The notes: generated by a model from the letters alone, not told the origin. A stretch of DNA of 64,000 nt from Treponema sp. (GCA_017934745.1 JAGBIY010000005.1:62001-126000); one strand, 5' to 3'. Positions 26,895 to 35,933 are shown, counted from the first letter of the stretch. Program-made: numbers and translations.

Positions 26895-27534
26895 GGCGCA
26901 ACCTCCTTTCGGCGTAGTTCGCGATGAGCGAAATCGGCAGAAGCAGAATGAAGTAGGAGAGGGAGAGCAGAAGCAGTGCCTCGTCCGTCTTGTAGTACAG
27001 CCCGATGAGGTCCTTCGCCACGTACATGAGGTCGGCGAGGGCTATCGCGCTGAAGACCGAAGTCTCCTTGACCATGAACATCACGTTCGCGCAGAATCCG
27101 GGGACGGAGACGCTCACCGCCTGAGGAAGGACGACGTACATCATGAGCTGCGCCTTCGTGAGGCCGAGACTCTCCGCGCTTTCGATTTGGATTTTCGGAA
27201 CGCCCTCAAGAGCCGAGCGGAACGTCTCCGCCATGTAGCTTCCGCCGAGGAACGTCAGCCCGATGAGCGCGCTCTGTACCGCCGAGAGCTTCACCCCCAT
27301 CTTCGGAAACGCGAAGTACAGGAAGAAAATCTGAATCAAAAGCGGCGTGTTCCTTGATATTTCGATGTACGCTCCCGAAAGCTGCCTGAGAAGCGGAATC
27401 TTCTCGTATCGCGCGACTGCGCACAAAAGCCCGACCAGGAACGACAGCGCGATTCCCGCCGCCGATATCCTGAGTGTGAAGAAGGCCGCGTCGGCGTACA
27501 TCGGAATCACGGATTTGATGAATTCGTAGTCCAT
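26872..27534 (-). CDS. Amino-acid ABC transporter permease (first)
   Basis: This 220-residue HisM-family permease shows ISRNTPLLIQIFFLYFAFP and the EAA loop SALEGVPKIQIESAESLGLTKAQLMMYVVLPQA. With the second permease it would form the heterodimeric channel. It is first in the minus-strand unit permease-permease-ATPase, with operator 2 only 11 bp before its start codon. Confidence 0.92.
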   Translation of the reverse strand: MDYEFIKSVIPMYADAAFFTLRISAAGIALSFLVGLLCAVARYEKIPLLRQLSGAYIEISRNTPLLIQIFFLYFAFPKMGVKLSAVQSALIGLTFLGGSYMAETFRSALEGVPKIQIESAESLGLTKAQLMMYVVLPQAVSVSVPGFCANVMFMVKETSVFSAIALADLMYVAKDLIGLYYKTDEALLLLSLSYFILLLPISLIANYAERRLRHAQFGNS

Positions 27535-27544
27535 TTATTTCCCC

Positions 27545-27569
27545 AATTCCTAGTAGGTTAATAGAAAAT
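27545..27569. promoter_or_regulatory. Operator 2 of the amino-acid transporter
   Basis: AATTCCTA-N9-TAGAAAAT: one half identical to operator 1, the other matching 6 of 8. It lies directly upstream of the permease unit, so both arms of the transporter probably share one regulator. Confidence 0.55.
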
Positions 27570-27629
27570 TGTGCTTGAATCAATGGATTTCCGCTGAACA
27601 CCGCGTCTGTTTGTGTTAAAATTGATGAC

Positions 27630-28079
27630 ATGAATATCCTTGTTTCCGCCTGTCTTTTGGGCGTGGCCTGCCGCTATGACGGCGCGTCAAAACCAAACGA
27701 AAAAATCCTCTCGATGCTGAAGAATCCAGTCTTCAACCTAATTCCAGTGTGCCCTGAGATTTTGGGCGGACTCCCGACTCCCCGTCCCCCCTGCGAAATC
27801 AGCGACGGCCGTGTCGTCACCCAAAGCGGCGAGAACAAGACCGTGGAATACGAGCGGGGTGCGGACGAGGTTCTGCGCCTCGCGAAATTGTTCAACTGCC
27901 GACTCGCGATTCTGAAGGAGAATTCCCCCTCGTGCGGCTCTGGAAAAATCTACGACGGAACTTTCTCCCACGCATTGACCGACGGCGACGGAATCACGGC
28001 AAGCCTTTTAAAAGCGAACGGAATAAAAGTCGTGGGCGAAAGCGAACTTGCCGGACTCGACTTCGATATGACCGAGTGA
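27630..28079 (+). CDS. DUF523 family protein
   Basis: This 149-residue protein matches DUF523: start NILVSACLLGVACRYDG, VCPEILGGLPTPRPPCEI near residue 46 and KENSPSCGSGKIYDGTF near 94. The conserved Cys residues in CLLG, VCPE, PPCEI and SCGS suggest metal or sulfur chemistry, but the family has no settled function. It is divergently oriented from the ABC transporter unit. Confidence 0.88.
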   Translation: MNILVSACLLGVACRYDGASKPNEKILSMLKNPVFNLIPVCPEILGGLPTPRPPCEISDGRVVTQSGENKTVEYERGADEVLRLAKLFNCRLAILKENSPSCGSGKIYDGTFSHALTDGDGITASLLKANGIKVVGESELAGLDFDMTE

Positions 28080-28111
28080 GGATTTTGGAGAATCATAAAA
28101 AGGATGTACAG

Positions 28112-28204
28112 ATGAAAAAACTCGCTCTTTGCATTTTTTTTGCTTTGTTCTCGTTTTTTTCATGCGATGAAGTCGGCATAACATTGGACAAAGTTGAGTT
28201 CTAA
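28112..28204 (+). pseudogene. Internally deleted lipoprotein relic
   Basis: A 30-residue frame with AAGGA 8 bp upstream: a lipoprotein signal peptide (LFSFFSC lipobox) runs straight into DEVGITLDKVEF and stops. The last 11 residues nearly equal the end of the protein at 28960-29316 (DEVDIKLDKVEF), and the DNA repeats too. I read it as the two ends of one lipoprotein gene joined by deletion. It could still give a tiny lipopeptide. Confidence 0.55.
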
Positions 28205-28220
28205 AACAGGACACCGGCAG
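28164..28220 (+). repeat. 57-bp direct repeat, copy 1
   Basis: From GCGATGAAGTCG to ACACCGGCAG; 54 of 57 bases match 29276-29332. It includes the stop codon and the left arm of the hairpin found after copy 2. Confidence 0.85.
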
Positions 28221-28323
28221 CATATTTTTTTTGAGAATTGATTTCATTTGTCCCCCTTTGTCACTTTTTTCTTCTTGCCTTAAAGTTCAATCCGCTTCAT
28301 TTTGAATCTAGCGGATTAAGCAG

Positions 28324-28863
28324 CTATTCTTCGTCGTAGATTTGATTGTAATATCCGGGACAGCCGAATGTTATGCTGTCGATTTTGTATTTATCTTCCG
28401 GGCAATAAAGTCCAACCTGCTTTGATTTGCTCACCCACGAGGTGTCTTCTTCTATCCACTCAAAGTCAGTGGCGAGCGTCAGAATCTTTGCGAGTTCCAA
28501 GTCCGAGCAGTCGTTATCCCCTATTGTCAAATGCTTCGCATTGTGTGCATACACTGTTGCGGAAACGAATTCGTCGTCCTCGTATTCGATTTGGACAAGA
28601 TTGTATGTGTCATTATCCTCCTCGAATTCAGAAATATCAGGCCATTCGAAATCTTCGGGATTTTTCCCTATGTGTTTGTAAAGCTCCTTGAAAGTTTCCT
28701 CAACTTTTTTGACTTCTTCCATTTCGAACACGTCTTTGTTTTCTTCGATTGTTTCTAGGCTGTTCTCATAATCAGAACCAAGCACCTTACGAACTTCTTC
28801 CTTCTTTGCCCCAAACGGAACGCCATTCACCGATTTCAGCGGTATGATTGTAACCCTATCCAT
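28324..28863 (-). CDS. Acidic protein of unknown function, immunity-protein-like context
   Basis: This 179-residue soluble, very acidic protein is not recognised. The N-terminal stretch IPLKSVNGVPFGAKKEEVRKVLG resembles the opening of several small immunity or binding proteins. Its ATG overlaps the TAG of an upstream reading frame (GATGGATAG), so it is translationally coupled to whatever remains there. The pair sits backwards inside a broken plus-strand lipoprotein gene. A toxin-immunity cassette origin is an inference from acidity and coupling only. Confidence 0.6.
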   Translation of the reverse strand: MDRVTIIPLKSVNGVPFGAKKEEVRKVLGSDYENSLETIEENKDVFEMEEVKKVEETFKELYKHIGKNPEDFEWPDISEFEEDNDTYNLVQIEYEDDEFVSATVYAHNAKHLTIGDNDCSDLELAKILTLATDFEWIEEDTSWVSKSKQVGLYCPEDKYKIDSITFGCPGYYNQIYDEE

Positions 28864-28975
28864 CTATAACTCCATCGTCATACAATTTTTTGTCATATTC
28901 TAGCTTTTCAAGCATGGCTTTTACATATTTTAGCTTAGTTTTTCTTAACAGATTTGTAAAATCCATTTCTTGTGC
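28856..28975 (-). pseudogene. C-terminal remnant of a coupled upstream gene
   Basis: About 35-40 residues in frame (MDFTNLLRKTKLKYVKAMLEK to YDDGVIDG-stop), helical and basic, ending in a stop that overlaps the next gene's ATG. Upstream the frame runs into the reverse strand of the lipoprotein gene, so the 5' part is missing. The coupling makes it likely to be a true gene end. Confidence 0.4.
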
Positions 28976-29316
28976 AGCCTGGAGAAACTCTTGTGATTGA
29001 CACTTTTGGTGGTGCCTTTGATTATTATAAGAACAGTTGCTGGTCATTCATTTTTGAAATCAATGGGGATTTGTATTTGGGCTTTCCCAAGACGGAGCCG
29101 TGCACAGGTTTTGATTTTGGGGCAAAAGAAATATTGAAAGACGATATGCAAAAAATCATCTTGAGCGGCACAAGCGAAAAACCTGAATTTTTGGGTCTTC
29201 AGCCCCAAAATATAACAGGAATGGAAGAAGGGAAAGTATATGAATTTTTCGCCGAACGCTTTTCCATAACAATTGGCGATGAAGTCGACATAAAATTGGA
29301 CAAAGTTGAGTTCTAA
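28960..29316 (+). pseudogene. 5'-truncated lipoprotein gene
   Basis: The frame opens at 28960 without a convincing start (GTG 28972 and no ribosome site) and reads FLVQPGETLVIDTFGGAFDYY to DEVDIKLDKVEF. It lacks a signal peptide; a matching one with the same last residues stands at 28112. The segment between contains two minus-strand genes. This fits duplication of the locus plus insertion of a foreign piece. It ends in a strong terminator. Confidence 0.55.
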
Positions 29317-29332
29317 AACAGAACACCGGCAG
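29276..29332 (+). repeat. 57-bp direct repeat, copy 2
   Basis: Matches 28164-28220 at 54 of 57 positions; includes the stop codon and left arm of the terminator. Confidence 0.85.
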
Positions 29333-29358
29333 GAAACGTTCTCCTGCCGGTGTTCTGT
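29318..29358 (+). terminator. Intrinsic terminator after the truncated lipoprotein
   Basis: A 17-bp perfect stem (ACAGAACACCGGCAGGA and its complement) with a 7-nt loop, followed by TTGTG; also lies at the end of the convergent AICAR transformylase gene. Confidence 0.8.
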
Positions 29359-29377
29359 TTGTGCAAAGATTATTGTA

Positions 29378-30550
29378 TTAGTGGTGGAACAACCTGATTC
29401 CGTTGAACGTCATCACCATGTTGTACTTGTCGGCGGTCTCGATTACCTGGTCGTCGCGCACGGAGCCTCCCGGCTGCGTCACGACGGTCACGCCGCTCTT
29501 TCTCGCGCGCTCGATGTTGTCGCCGAACGGGAAGAACGCATCGCTTCCGACTGCCACGTTCGTGTTCTTCGAAAGCCACTCCTTCTTCTCCTCGCGCGTG
29601 AAGACTTCCGGCTTCACCTTGAAAAGCGTCTGCCATTTGCCTTCCGCCAGCACGTCCTCGTATTCTTCTCCGATGTACACGTCGATTGCGTTGTCTCGGT
29701 CTGCCCTCTTGATTCCGTCAACGAACTGCAGGCCGAGGACCTTCGGAGACTGCCTGAGCCACCAGTTGTCGGCCTTCTGTCCGGCAAGGCGCGTGCAGTG
29801 GACGCGGCTCTGCTGGCCCGCTCCGATTCCAATCGCCTGTCCGTCCTTCACGTAGCAGACCGAGTTCGACTGGGTGTATTTCAGGACGATGAGGGAGATG
29901 ATGAGGTTCCTCTTGTCGTTCTCGCTCAGTGTCTTGTTCTTCGTCACGATGTTGTCGAAGATTTTCTCGTCGATTTTGATGAAGTTGTGTCCCTGCTCGA
30001 ATTTGATTCCGAAGACCTGCTTCACTTCCGTGGCCGGAGGAACGTATGTCGGGTCGATTTTTATCACGCAGTAGTTTCCGTTCTTCTTCGCCTTCAAAAT
30101 CTCAAGAGCCTTGTCAGAGTATCCTGGCGCGATGATTCCGTCTGAGACTTCCTTCTTGATGAGGAGGGCTGTCGCCTCGTCGCATTCGTCCGAGAGGGAG
30201 ATGAAGTCGCCGAAAGAGGACATCCTGTCGGCTCCGCGGGCGCGGGCGTATGCGGATGCGAGCAGGGTCAGCTCAACTCCGTCGGTGAAGTAAATCTGCT
30301 TGAGTGTGTCGGAAAGCGGCGTTCCCACGGCGGCTCCGGCCGGCGAGACGTGCTTGAAGCTGGTCGCGGCTGGAAGCCCTGTGGCCTCTTTGAGTTCCTT
30401 CACGAGCTGCCAGCCGTTCAGCGCGTCGAGCAGGTTGATGTAGCCCGGGCGTCCGTTCAAAACAGTAATCGGCAAGTCGCCTTCGTCAACGAAAACCTTG
30501 GCAGGTTTCTGGTTCGGATTGCATCCGTATTTGAGTTCGAGTTCTTTCAT
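29378..30550 (-). CDS. AICAR formyltransferase (stand-alone PurH transformylase domain)
   Basis: This 390-residue protein corresponds to the C-terminal transformylase part of PurH, which adds a formyl group from 10-formyl-THF to AICAR in purine synthesis. Visible motifs are KYGCNPNQKPA at the start, SFKHVSPAGAAVG near residue 63, TQSNSVCYVKDGQAIGIGAGQQSRVHCTRLAG near 233 and DAFFPFGDNIERA near 335. The N-terminal IMP cyclohydrolase domain of bifunctional PurH is absent, so FAICAR cyclisation must be done elsewhere. This shortened form is known in several anaerobes. A possible gene end lies just upstream. Confidence 0.9.
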   Translation of the reverse strand: MKELELKYGCNPNQKPAKVFVDEGDLPITVLNGRPGYINLLDALNGWQLVKELKEATGLPAATSFKHVSPAGAAVGTPLSDTLKQIYFTDGVELTLLASAYARARGADRMSSFGDFISLSDECDEATALLIKKEVSDGIIAPGYSDKALEILKAKKNGNYCVIKIDPTYVPPATEVKQVFGIKFEQGHNFIKIDEKIFDNIVTKNKTLSENDKRNLIISLIVLKYTQSNSVCYVKDGQAIGIGAGQQSRVHCTRLAGQKADNWWLRQSPKVLGLQFVDGIKRADRDNAIDVYIGEEYEDVLAEGKWQTLFKVKPEVFTREEKKEWLSKNTNVAVGSDAFFPFGDNIERARKSGVTVVTQPGGSVRDDQVIETADKYNMVMTFNGIRLFHH

Positions 30551-30562
30551 AGTGAGAATAAT

Positions 30563-30630
30563 TTACTTCAAAAAAGCCTTGTCTTCAATGAAGAAGCCGT
30601 CTTCGGTGTCGTCCTTCGGAAAACATGTCT
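30563..30630 (-). pseudogene. Possible 3' remnant of a gene upstream of the AICAR transformylase
   Basis: About 20 residues on the minus strand (FPKDDTEDGFFIEDKAFLK-stop) look like a protein end with backbone codon use, but no start or body exists upstream. The rest of 30631-30719 shows only AT-rich sequence and the AGGAG-like site before the next gene. Confidence 0.25.
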
Positions 30631-30719
30631 AAAAATATTTATAAGGAGATGTTGAAAAATCGAGTTTTTGAAATAGAATTGAATTCATTCGTTTATTTTT
30701 TTTATATGGAGGTTTCATA

Positions 30720-31073
30720 ATGAAAAAACTTTTGGCTCTTGCTGTGGCCGCCGCTTTCACGCTTCCGACATTCGCAATCACTCTTGAGACCGGCGACACT
30801 GTTACCGCCGGCTCAAGCACGCTCTATGTCACGAAAATCGCCCAGTCCGCCCAGTCCAACGCATACGACTTGGTAATCCAGGACGGAAACGTGGTCTACA
30901 ACTACTCTGTGGCGAACGGCGACACGATAAAAATCAAGAACATCGAGTACAAGGTCTCTTCCGTCGGCCGCAACACTGTCACAATCGACCCGAAGGAGAC
31001 GACTTCAACAAAGGCGAAGACGACGACAACAAAGACTTCGACATCTTCTTCAAAATACATCGACGCGAAATAA
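30720..31073 (+). CDS. Small exported protein of unknown function
   Basis: This 117-residue protein has a signal peptide (MKKLLALAVAAAFTLPTFA) and no lipobox. The mature part is a short beta-rich domain (about residues 22-88) followed by a Thr/Lys/Ser-rich tail (about 90-112). GGAGG lies 7 bp before the ATG. It is probably periplasmic; no family recognised. A terminator follows at 31102. Confidence 0.75.
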   Translation: MKKLLALAVAAAFTLPTFAITLETGDTVTAGSSTLYVTKIAQSAQSNAYDLVIQDGNVVYNYSVANGDTIKIKNIEYKVSSVGRNTVTIDPKETTSTKAKTTTTKTSTSSSKYIDAK

Positions 31074-31101
31074 CGGTGTAGAAAGTCCTTCTTGAATGCC
31101 A

Positions 31102-31137
31102 AAGGCCGTCTGAAAAGAATCAGGCGGCCTTATTTTT
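31102..31137 (+). terminator. Intrinsic terminator between convergent genes
   Basis: Twelve-bp stem AAGGCCGTCTGA/TCAGGCGGCCTT (11 Watson-Crick, 1 wobble), 6-nt loop, then TATTTTT on the plus strand, touching the fliM-like stop. Confidence 0.8.
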
Positions 31138-32507
31138 CAACCCGCAATCTTCACCGCGAAGCAGTCGTCGATTATGACGACCTCCCCCTTCGCGACCGTC
31201 CTTCCGTCGACCACGAGCTTCGCTAGCGTATCCACGTCCTCGTACGCCATGTCGGATTCGAGAGTCGAGCCTTCCTTGATTTCTGGAACTTTCTCGTTCG
31301 GAATCTCCACCGTGAAAAGCTCCACCGCCACGCTTCCTTTCTCGTACTTTAGCGTCTTGCCGCTTTCCCTGACCTTGCAGACCCTCGTCCCGAATACGTT
31401 CGTCGGAAGGTCTCCCGTGGTGTAGATGCAGTCGCATTCGTAGAGAAGCTCTCCGTCCTTCACCAGGTTCAGCGTCTCCGTCACGGCCTTGTCGAGCTTG
31501 AGGATTTCTCCCGGCTGGAAATCCGTCTTTTCCAGGTTGTACCGCCCTATTTCGAGGGAAAAAGTCGTTTCGGAGGCGTTCGTCCTGATTGTCTTTAGCT
31601 TCGTCATCTTCTTGGCCTTCTCTGTCTTCAATCCAAGTTTTTTCAGCCCGTCGAAGAATTCTGTTCCGAGTAGGATGTTCATGTAGCCGTCGCGCGTTCC
31701 GATTTTCGTGTGCAGCGTGTTCATCATGCATATCGCGCCTTTCGGGATGTTCGCGCCCTCCGTCACGTCCGATTTCCACACGTCCATTCCGCTCATGAGG
31801 TATTCTGCGTCCGCTTTCTCCGCCTTTTCGGAAACCGCCTCGAAGAATTCCCTCAGGAAGTCGCTCACATAGTAGTCGTAGAGGATGTTCAAGTCGATTT
31901 GCTCGATTGACGTTCCCTTGGACTGCTTGAGCAGCGCCCAGCCAAGCTCCGGCTCGACTTCGACAATGAGCCAGCCGATTGGAGTCGTGGCTTTGTAGAT
32001 GAACGTGTGCTTGTTGAGCGTCCTGAAGTATTCGGAATTGCTCAGCTGGTCGTTCCAGCCGAACTGCATGAGGCACGAGGTCTTCCTTTTTGAAAGGAGC
32101 GTCTCGGTCGCCTGCATCGAAAACGATTCGAGAATCGCCTGCATCGCGTTCTTGTCCCACTGCGAGAATTTCGCCGGGTTCCTGAAGTCGTAGACGCGCA
32201 TCGGCTTTTCCGCAGGCTCTGTGTCCTTCTTTCCCGTCATCGCGCTCAAAAGCGAGTCGATGTCGTCCTGGGAGAGGACTTCCTTCTGTTTCTTCTGCTT
32301 TTCCTGTTCCTCTGCCGCCTTCTTTTCGCTCTCCTTTTTCTCCGCGAGTTTCTTGGCGACCCTTTCCCTTATTATCTCCGCCGCGCTCTTCGTTTCGCTC
32401 TTGTACGCGTTTTCGTCGAACGCCTCTTTCTTCGCCGGCTGTCCAAAATCGTGGCCGCTCAAGAGTTTGTTCAATTCGTCCTGTGATATAGTGCTTTCGT
32501 TTGACAT
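31137..32507 (-). CDS. FliM/FliY-like flagellar switch protein with doubled N-terminal motif
   Basis: This 456-residue protein starts at 32507 behind AGAGAGGTG. It carries two copies of the CheY-binding-type peptide, ISQDELNKLLSG (residues about 6-17) and LSQDDIDSLLSAM (about 78-90), separated by a Lys/Glu coiled coil. A FliM_M-like domain (VYDFRNPAKFS onward, about 106-300) follows, then two SpoA (FliN-like) modules (about 305-375 and 385-456). FliM sets motor switching in the C-ring and has one peptide and one SpoA module. The doubled layout and absence of neighbouring flagellar genes suggest a paralogue. It could replace, modify or moonlight beside canonical FliM. Confidence 0.75.
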   Translation of the reverse strand: MSNESTISQDELNKLLSGHDFGQPAKKEAFDENAYKSETKSAAEIIRERVAKKLAEKKESEKKAAEEQEKQKKQKEVLSQDDIDSLLSAMTGKKDTEPAEKPMRVYDFRNPAKFSQWDKNAMQAILESFSMQATETLLSKRKTSCLMQFGWNDQLSNSEYFRTLNKHTFIYKATTPIGWLIVEVEPELGWALLKQSKGTSIEQIDLNILYDYYVSDFLREFFEAVSEKAEKADAEYLMSGMDVWKSDVTEGANIPKGAICMMNTLHTKIGTRDGYMNILLGTEFFDGLKKLGLKTEKAKKMTKLKTIRTNASETTFSLEIGRYNLEKTDFQPGEILKLDKAVTETLNLVKDGELLYECDCIYTTGDLPTNVFGTRVCKVRESGKTLKYEKGSVAVELFTVEIPNEKVPEIKEGSTLESDMAYEDVDTLAKLVVDGRTVAKGEVVIIDDCFAVKIAG

Positions 32508-32660
32508 GTTACACCTCTCTTGTGTTTTTGGAGATTCCACTAAAAGTATAATTCAGATTTGCCATATTTCGGGGAAAAATCCGCCCGCAGCCTCCTTCCG
32601 TCGATTGAAAAGAAGGGGACAAGCAAATATGATTGCTGAAAAAAAAAGTTGGAGTTCATT

Positions 32661-33269
32661 TTGAAAAAGTTTAATGCGCTGTTTTTTGTGCCGCTGTCGC
32701 TCGTTCTCTTCTTCGGCTGCGGCTCCACGAAAGTCGAGGATGTCGCTCCTCCTCCCGCCGTCGAAGAGCCGAAGGTCGAGGAGCCACCAGTGGAAATCGT
32801 CGAGGAACCTAAGATTGAGGAGCCTGAAATCACAAAGACCGTCCCGGAATTCTCCTACATGAAATACAAGGTGAAGAGGAAGGACGACTACCACAAAATC
32901 GCCAGGAAATTCTACAAGGTCAGGCATCTTTGGCCGTGCATCTACGATGCGAACGTTGAAAAGTACCCGAATCCTGACTTGATTCGGACTGGCACCTACA
33001 TCCGAGTTCCGAAAATCCTTTCAATCTCGAAGGAAGCCGAGAACATAAAGGCTGGAATGTTCCAGGCCTACAACGGATATGTCAAGCAGATTTCGCTCAA
33101 GAAAACCCAAAAAGAGAAGGCGAAGAACAGAAGCCGCGCCGTCGGAGTCCTCGTCAGCGCGGAGCTTCTGATTCCGGGGTTCATCAAAAGCAACGAGGGC
33201 ATGTTCGACAAGACCCATGTCGCCGAAGCGAAGAGGGTCCTTTGGAAGAGCTACCGTTACAGGCTCTGA
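32661..33269 (+). CDS. LysM-domain lipoprotein
   Basis: A 202-residue lipoprotein starting at TTG 32661, chosen because GGAG lies 6 bp upstream. The signal peptide ends in a lipobox LFFGC near residue 20. A Pro/Glu/Val-rich linker (about 27-65, EEPKVEEPPVE type) spans to a LysM-like module (YKVKRKDDYHKIARKFYK to GTYIRVPKIL, about 70-115), which binds peptidoglycan by family. The C-terminal 80 residues are basic and helical. Probably anchored in a membrane and tethered to the wall. Confidence 0.82.
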   Translation: MKKFNALFFVPLSLVLFFGCGSTKVEDVAPPPAVEEPKVEEPPVEIVEEPKIEEPEITKTVPEFSYMKYKVKRKDDYHKIARKFYKVRHLWPCIYDANVEKYPNPDLIRTGTYIRVPKILSISKEAENIKAGMFQAYNGYVKQISLKKTQKEKAKNRSRAVGVLVSAELLIPGFIKSNEGMFDKTHVAEAKRVLWKSYRYRL

Positions 33270-33277
33270 GATTCCCG

Positions 33278-35362
33278 TCAGATTGAGAACTGGTCGATTT
33301 CGCGGCCGATGTACTTTATCGACTGCTTTATCTTGTCGGAGATTTTGACCAGTGTCTCTCCCGTCTTTCCGATGTTCCTTGCGTCGTCCGCCATGTCGCC
33401 CATGCCGGCCTTTATCGTGTTTGTCGCGTCCTGGAGCTTTTGAACCTCGTCGAGAATCAGCTTGCTTCCTGTCATCATCTCTTTCGAGGAATCCTTGACG
33501 ACCGTGGTGGACGCGTTCATCTTCTGGAGCGATGTCGTTATCTGCTGCGACTGGGACTGCTGTTCGTCCATCGCCGATTTTATGCGCTTGACGATTATGT
33601 CCGTCTCGCTGATTCTCTCCGAGACCGAGTTGAACGCCTCGCTCGATTCGTTTGAGGCCGAGACGACTTCCTCTATGGAAATCTGGATTTTAGCGAGCTG
33701 GTCTCCGATTGTCCGCGACTGCTCCGCCGAAGTCTCTGAAAGCTTCCTGATTTCGTCAGCCACGACGGAGAATCCTTTTCCCGCCTCTCCCGCGTGCGCC
33801 GCTTCGATTGCAGCGTTCATCGCCAAGAGGTTCGTCTGCTCCGCTATAGTCGAGATGGCTGCGTTCGCCTCCTGCAGCATCTGCGATTCCGTCTCTATCT
33901 GGGTGATTCTCGTGTTCACGTTCTGCTGGATCCGCATTCCGTTCGTCGCGTCCTCGGAAAGTGCGTCGAAAGACTCCGACATCAAATCGACCGACGAGTT
34001 CACGGAACTGATGTTCCCCATCATCTGCTCGACCGCCGTGGACGCTTTTTCCACGCCTGCCGCCTGTCCCTCTATCATCTGCTCCAAAGAGCGTATGCTC
34101 TCCGAAATCTGGTTTATCGCGCCCGCCGTCTGGTTCACGCTGTCGCTCTGCGTCTCTATCTGCGAGTGTATCGAGTCGATGTTCCCCATTATCTCCGAGA
34201 GCGATGTCGAAGTCTCCTGCGTGCTCACCGAAAGCTTGTCGCCAGCCTTCGCCAGGTTGTCCCTCGATATCTTCACTTCCTTGACGATTTCCTGCATCTT
34301 GGTCATGAATTTGTTGAATCCGTCCGCGACTTCCCCGATTTCGTCCTTCGTCTTTATCGTGAGGCGTTTTGTCAAATCCGCGCTTCCCGTGGCGATTGTC
34401 TTTAGGGAGTCGTTGATAGCGCTTATGGACTTCGTTATCGAAGTCGCGATGAAGATTCCGAGAATCAGCGCAACCACGATGCTCGCTAGCGCGATTATGA
34501 CGATGTATTTGACACTTTTCCAGACGCTTGAGAAGACTTCCGACTTCGGGCCGAACGAGACGAGGACCCAGCCGCAGAGGGCGGGCATGCTCTTTGCCGC
34601 GAAATATTGGTCGTCGACGTTCAGGTCTATGAAAAGGTCGTCGTTCAAGGAGCCTGCCGTCTGCATGAACTGGCTGAAACCGAAGTCGTCGTAGAAGTTG
34701 CCCTCCGAAATCTTCCGCTTGTCCTCGTTCGTGACGTAGATTCCCCTCTTGTTGATTATGTACGATTTCGCGCTTTTGGAGAGTTTGACGGCCTCCGTGA
34801 ATTCCATGATTCTCTTCGTGCTCAAGTCCAGTGCCGCGATTCCCGTGAAAACTCCGTCCTCGTATATCGCCTTCGAGAGCGTTATGACGTTGTTCCCGGC
34901 CTGCGCGTCGTTGTACGGCTCCGAGAAGACCATGTTCTTCGTTACTTTCGCCGCCTGGAACCATGCCGTCTTTGTGTGGTCGTAGTCCGACGAAGGGTTC
35001 CAGCTCCTGTCGTTGAATATGGAGCCGCCTTCCGCGAGCGAGTCCCGCGTGGCGAAATAGAGCATTGAATAGTTCTGCTTCCCCGCCGTGAGTTTCTTGA
35101 AGTACGCCTCGATTGTCGCCCTGTCTTTCGTTCCTTCGATGGAGAGGAATTCGACCGCGTTGTTCAGCGTCACGCTTGGTTCAGAGAGGAAGAGGTTGAC
35201 GTCAGAATATGCCTTGTCGATTTGGAGTTCGGCCAGCTGCTGGATATTCGATTTCGATTCCTTCACTTGGATGATTATTATAGGAATGGAAATTGCCACC
35301 GCGCATATCATGACGATGGCGATATATCCCGTTATGAGTTTTTTCTTCAATGAGAATTTCAT
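33278..35362 (-). CDS. Methyl-accepting chemotaxis protein
   Basis: This 694-residue chemoreceptor has a first TM segment at about 10-32, a periplasmic dCache-type sensor (about 35-275; [37 protein letters not shown]), a second TM near 283-308, a HAMP domain to about 360, and a long coiled-coil signalling domain with the hairpin tip [34 protein letters not shown] near 505-540. It controls CheA at the cell pole. No CheR-binding pentapeptide is seen at the C-terminus. The ligand is unknown; dCache sensors often bind amino acids. Confidence 0.95.
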   Translation of the reverse strand: MKFSLKKKLITGYIAIVMICAVAISIPIIIIQVKESKSNIQQLAELQIDKAYSDVNLFLSEPSVTLNNAVEFLSIEGTKDRATIEAYFKKLTAGKQNYSMLYFATRDSLAEGGSIFNDRSWNPSSDYDHTKTAWFQAAKVTKNMVFSEPYNDAQAGNNVITLSKAIYEDGVFTGIAALDLSTKRIMEFTEAVKLSKSAKSYIINKRGIYVTNEDKRKISEGNFYDDFGFSQFMQTAGSLNDDLFIDLNVDDQYFAAKSMPALCGWVLVSFGPKSEVFSSVWKSVKYIVIIALASIVVALILGIFIATSITKSISAINDSLKTIATGSADLTKRLTIKTKDEIGEVADGFNKFMTKMQEIVKEVKISRDNLAKAGDKLSVSTQETSTSLSEIMGNIDSIHSQIETQSDSVNQTAGAINQISESIRSLEQMIEGQAAGVEKASTAVEQMMGNISSVNSSVDLMSESFDALSEDATNGMRIQQNVNTRITQIETESQMLQEANAAISTIAEQTNLLAMNAAIEAAHAGEAGKGFSVVADEIRKLSETSAEQSRTIGDQLAKIQISIEEVVSASNESSEAFNSVSERISETDIIVKRIKSAMDEQQSQSQQITTSLQKMNASTTVVKDSSKEMMTGSKLILDEVQKLQDATNTIKAGMGDMADDARNIGKTGETLVKISDKIKQSIKYIGREIDQFSI

Positions 35363-35441
35363 TTTCTGTCAGTCTCCTGTCGCTCTTTTGCGATCCGGTT
35401 CCGAAATCCGCCTCTCCCCGATTTTTTTCCCGGCCGCGCCC

Positions 35442-35933
35442 TTATTTCATCACTTCCTCGCCGCGTCCCATCGCAGTGAGTCCCGTCTTGACGAGCTCAA
35501 GGATTCCGAACGGTTCCAAAAAGCGGATGAGGCTCGAAAGCTTGTCCTCGCTTCCCGTCGCCTCGATGATGACCGAGCCGAGCGACACGTCCACGATGTG
35601 CGCCCTGAAGACGTTGCACGCCTCGATGATTTCGGCCCTCGCGGAGCCTGCCGCGTTCACCTTGATGAGAGCCATCTCCCTCTCGCAGGTCGCCGACTTC
35701 TCGCAGTGGGTAATCGATATGACTTCCACGAGCTTCGAGAGCTGCTTCTTTATCTGTTCGAGAACGTACTCGTCTCCCTGCACGACAATCGTCATTCTCG
35801 ACTGTCCGGGATTGTGCGTCTCGCACACGGTGAGGGAGTCGATGTTGAAACCCCTTCTGCTGAACAATCCTGAGACTCGGCTCAAAACACCTGCATGGTT
35901 CTCTACCAAAACTGAAAGCACATACCTTTCCAT
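35442..35933 (-). CDS. ilvH: Acetolactate synthase small (regulatory) subunit
   Basis: This 163-residue protein matches IlvH: ACT domain ERYVLSVLVENHAGVLSRVSGLFSRRGFNIDSLTV at the start and ARAEIIEACNVFRAHIVDVS near 90. It makes the large subunit sensitive to valine. The gene has a good ribosome site (AGGAGAAGAATC) but the catalytic ilvB is not adjacent; the neighbour upstream is the aromatic-pathway fusion gene, 39 bp away, so branched-chain and aromatic genes may share a transcript here. Confidence 0.92.
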   Translation of the reverse strand: MERYVLSVLVENHAGVLSRVSGLFSRRGFNIDSLTVCETHNPGQSRMTIVVQGDEYVLEQIKKQLSKLVEVISITHCEKSATCEREMALIKVNAAGSARAEIIEACNVFRAHIVDVSLGSVIIEATGSEDKLSSLIRFLEPFGILELVKTGLTAMGRGEEVMK

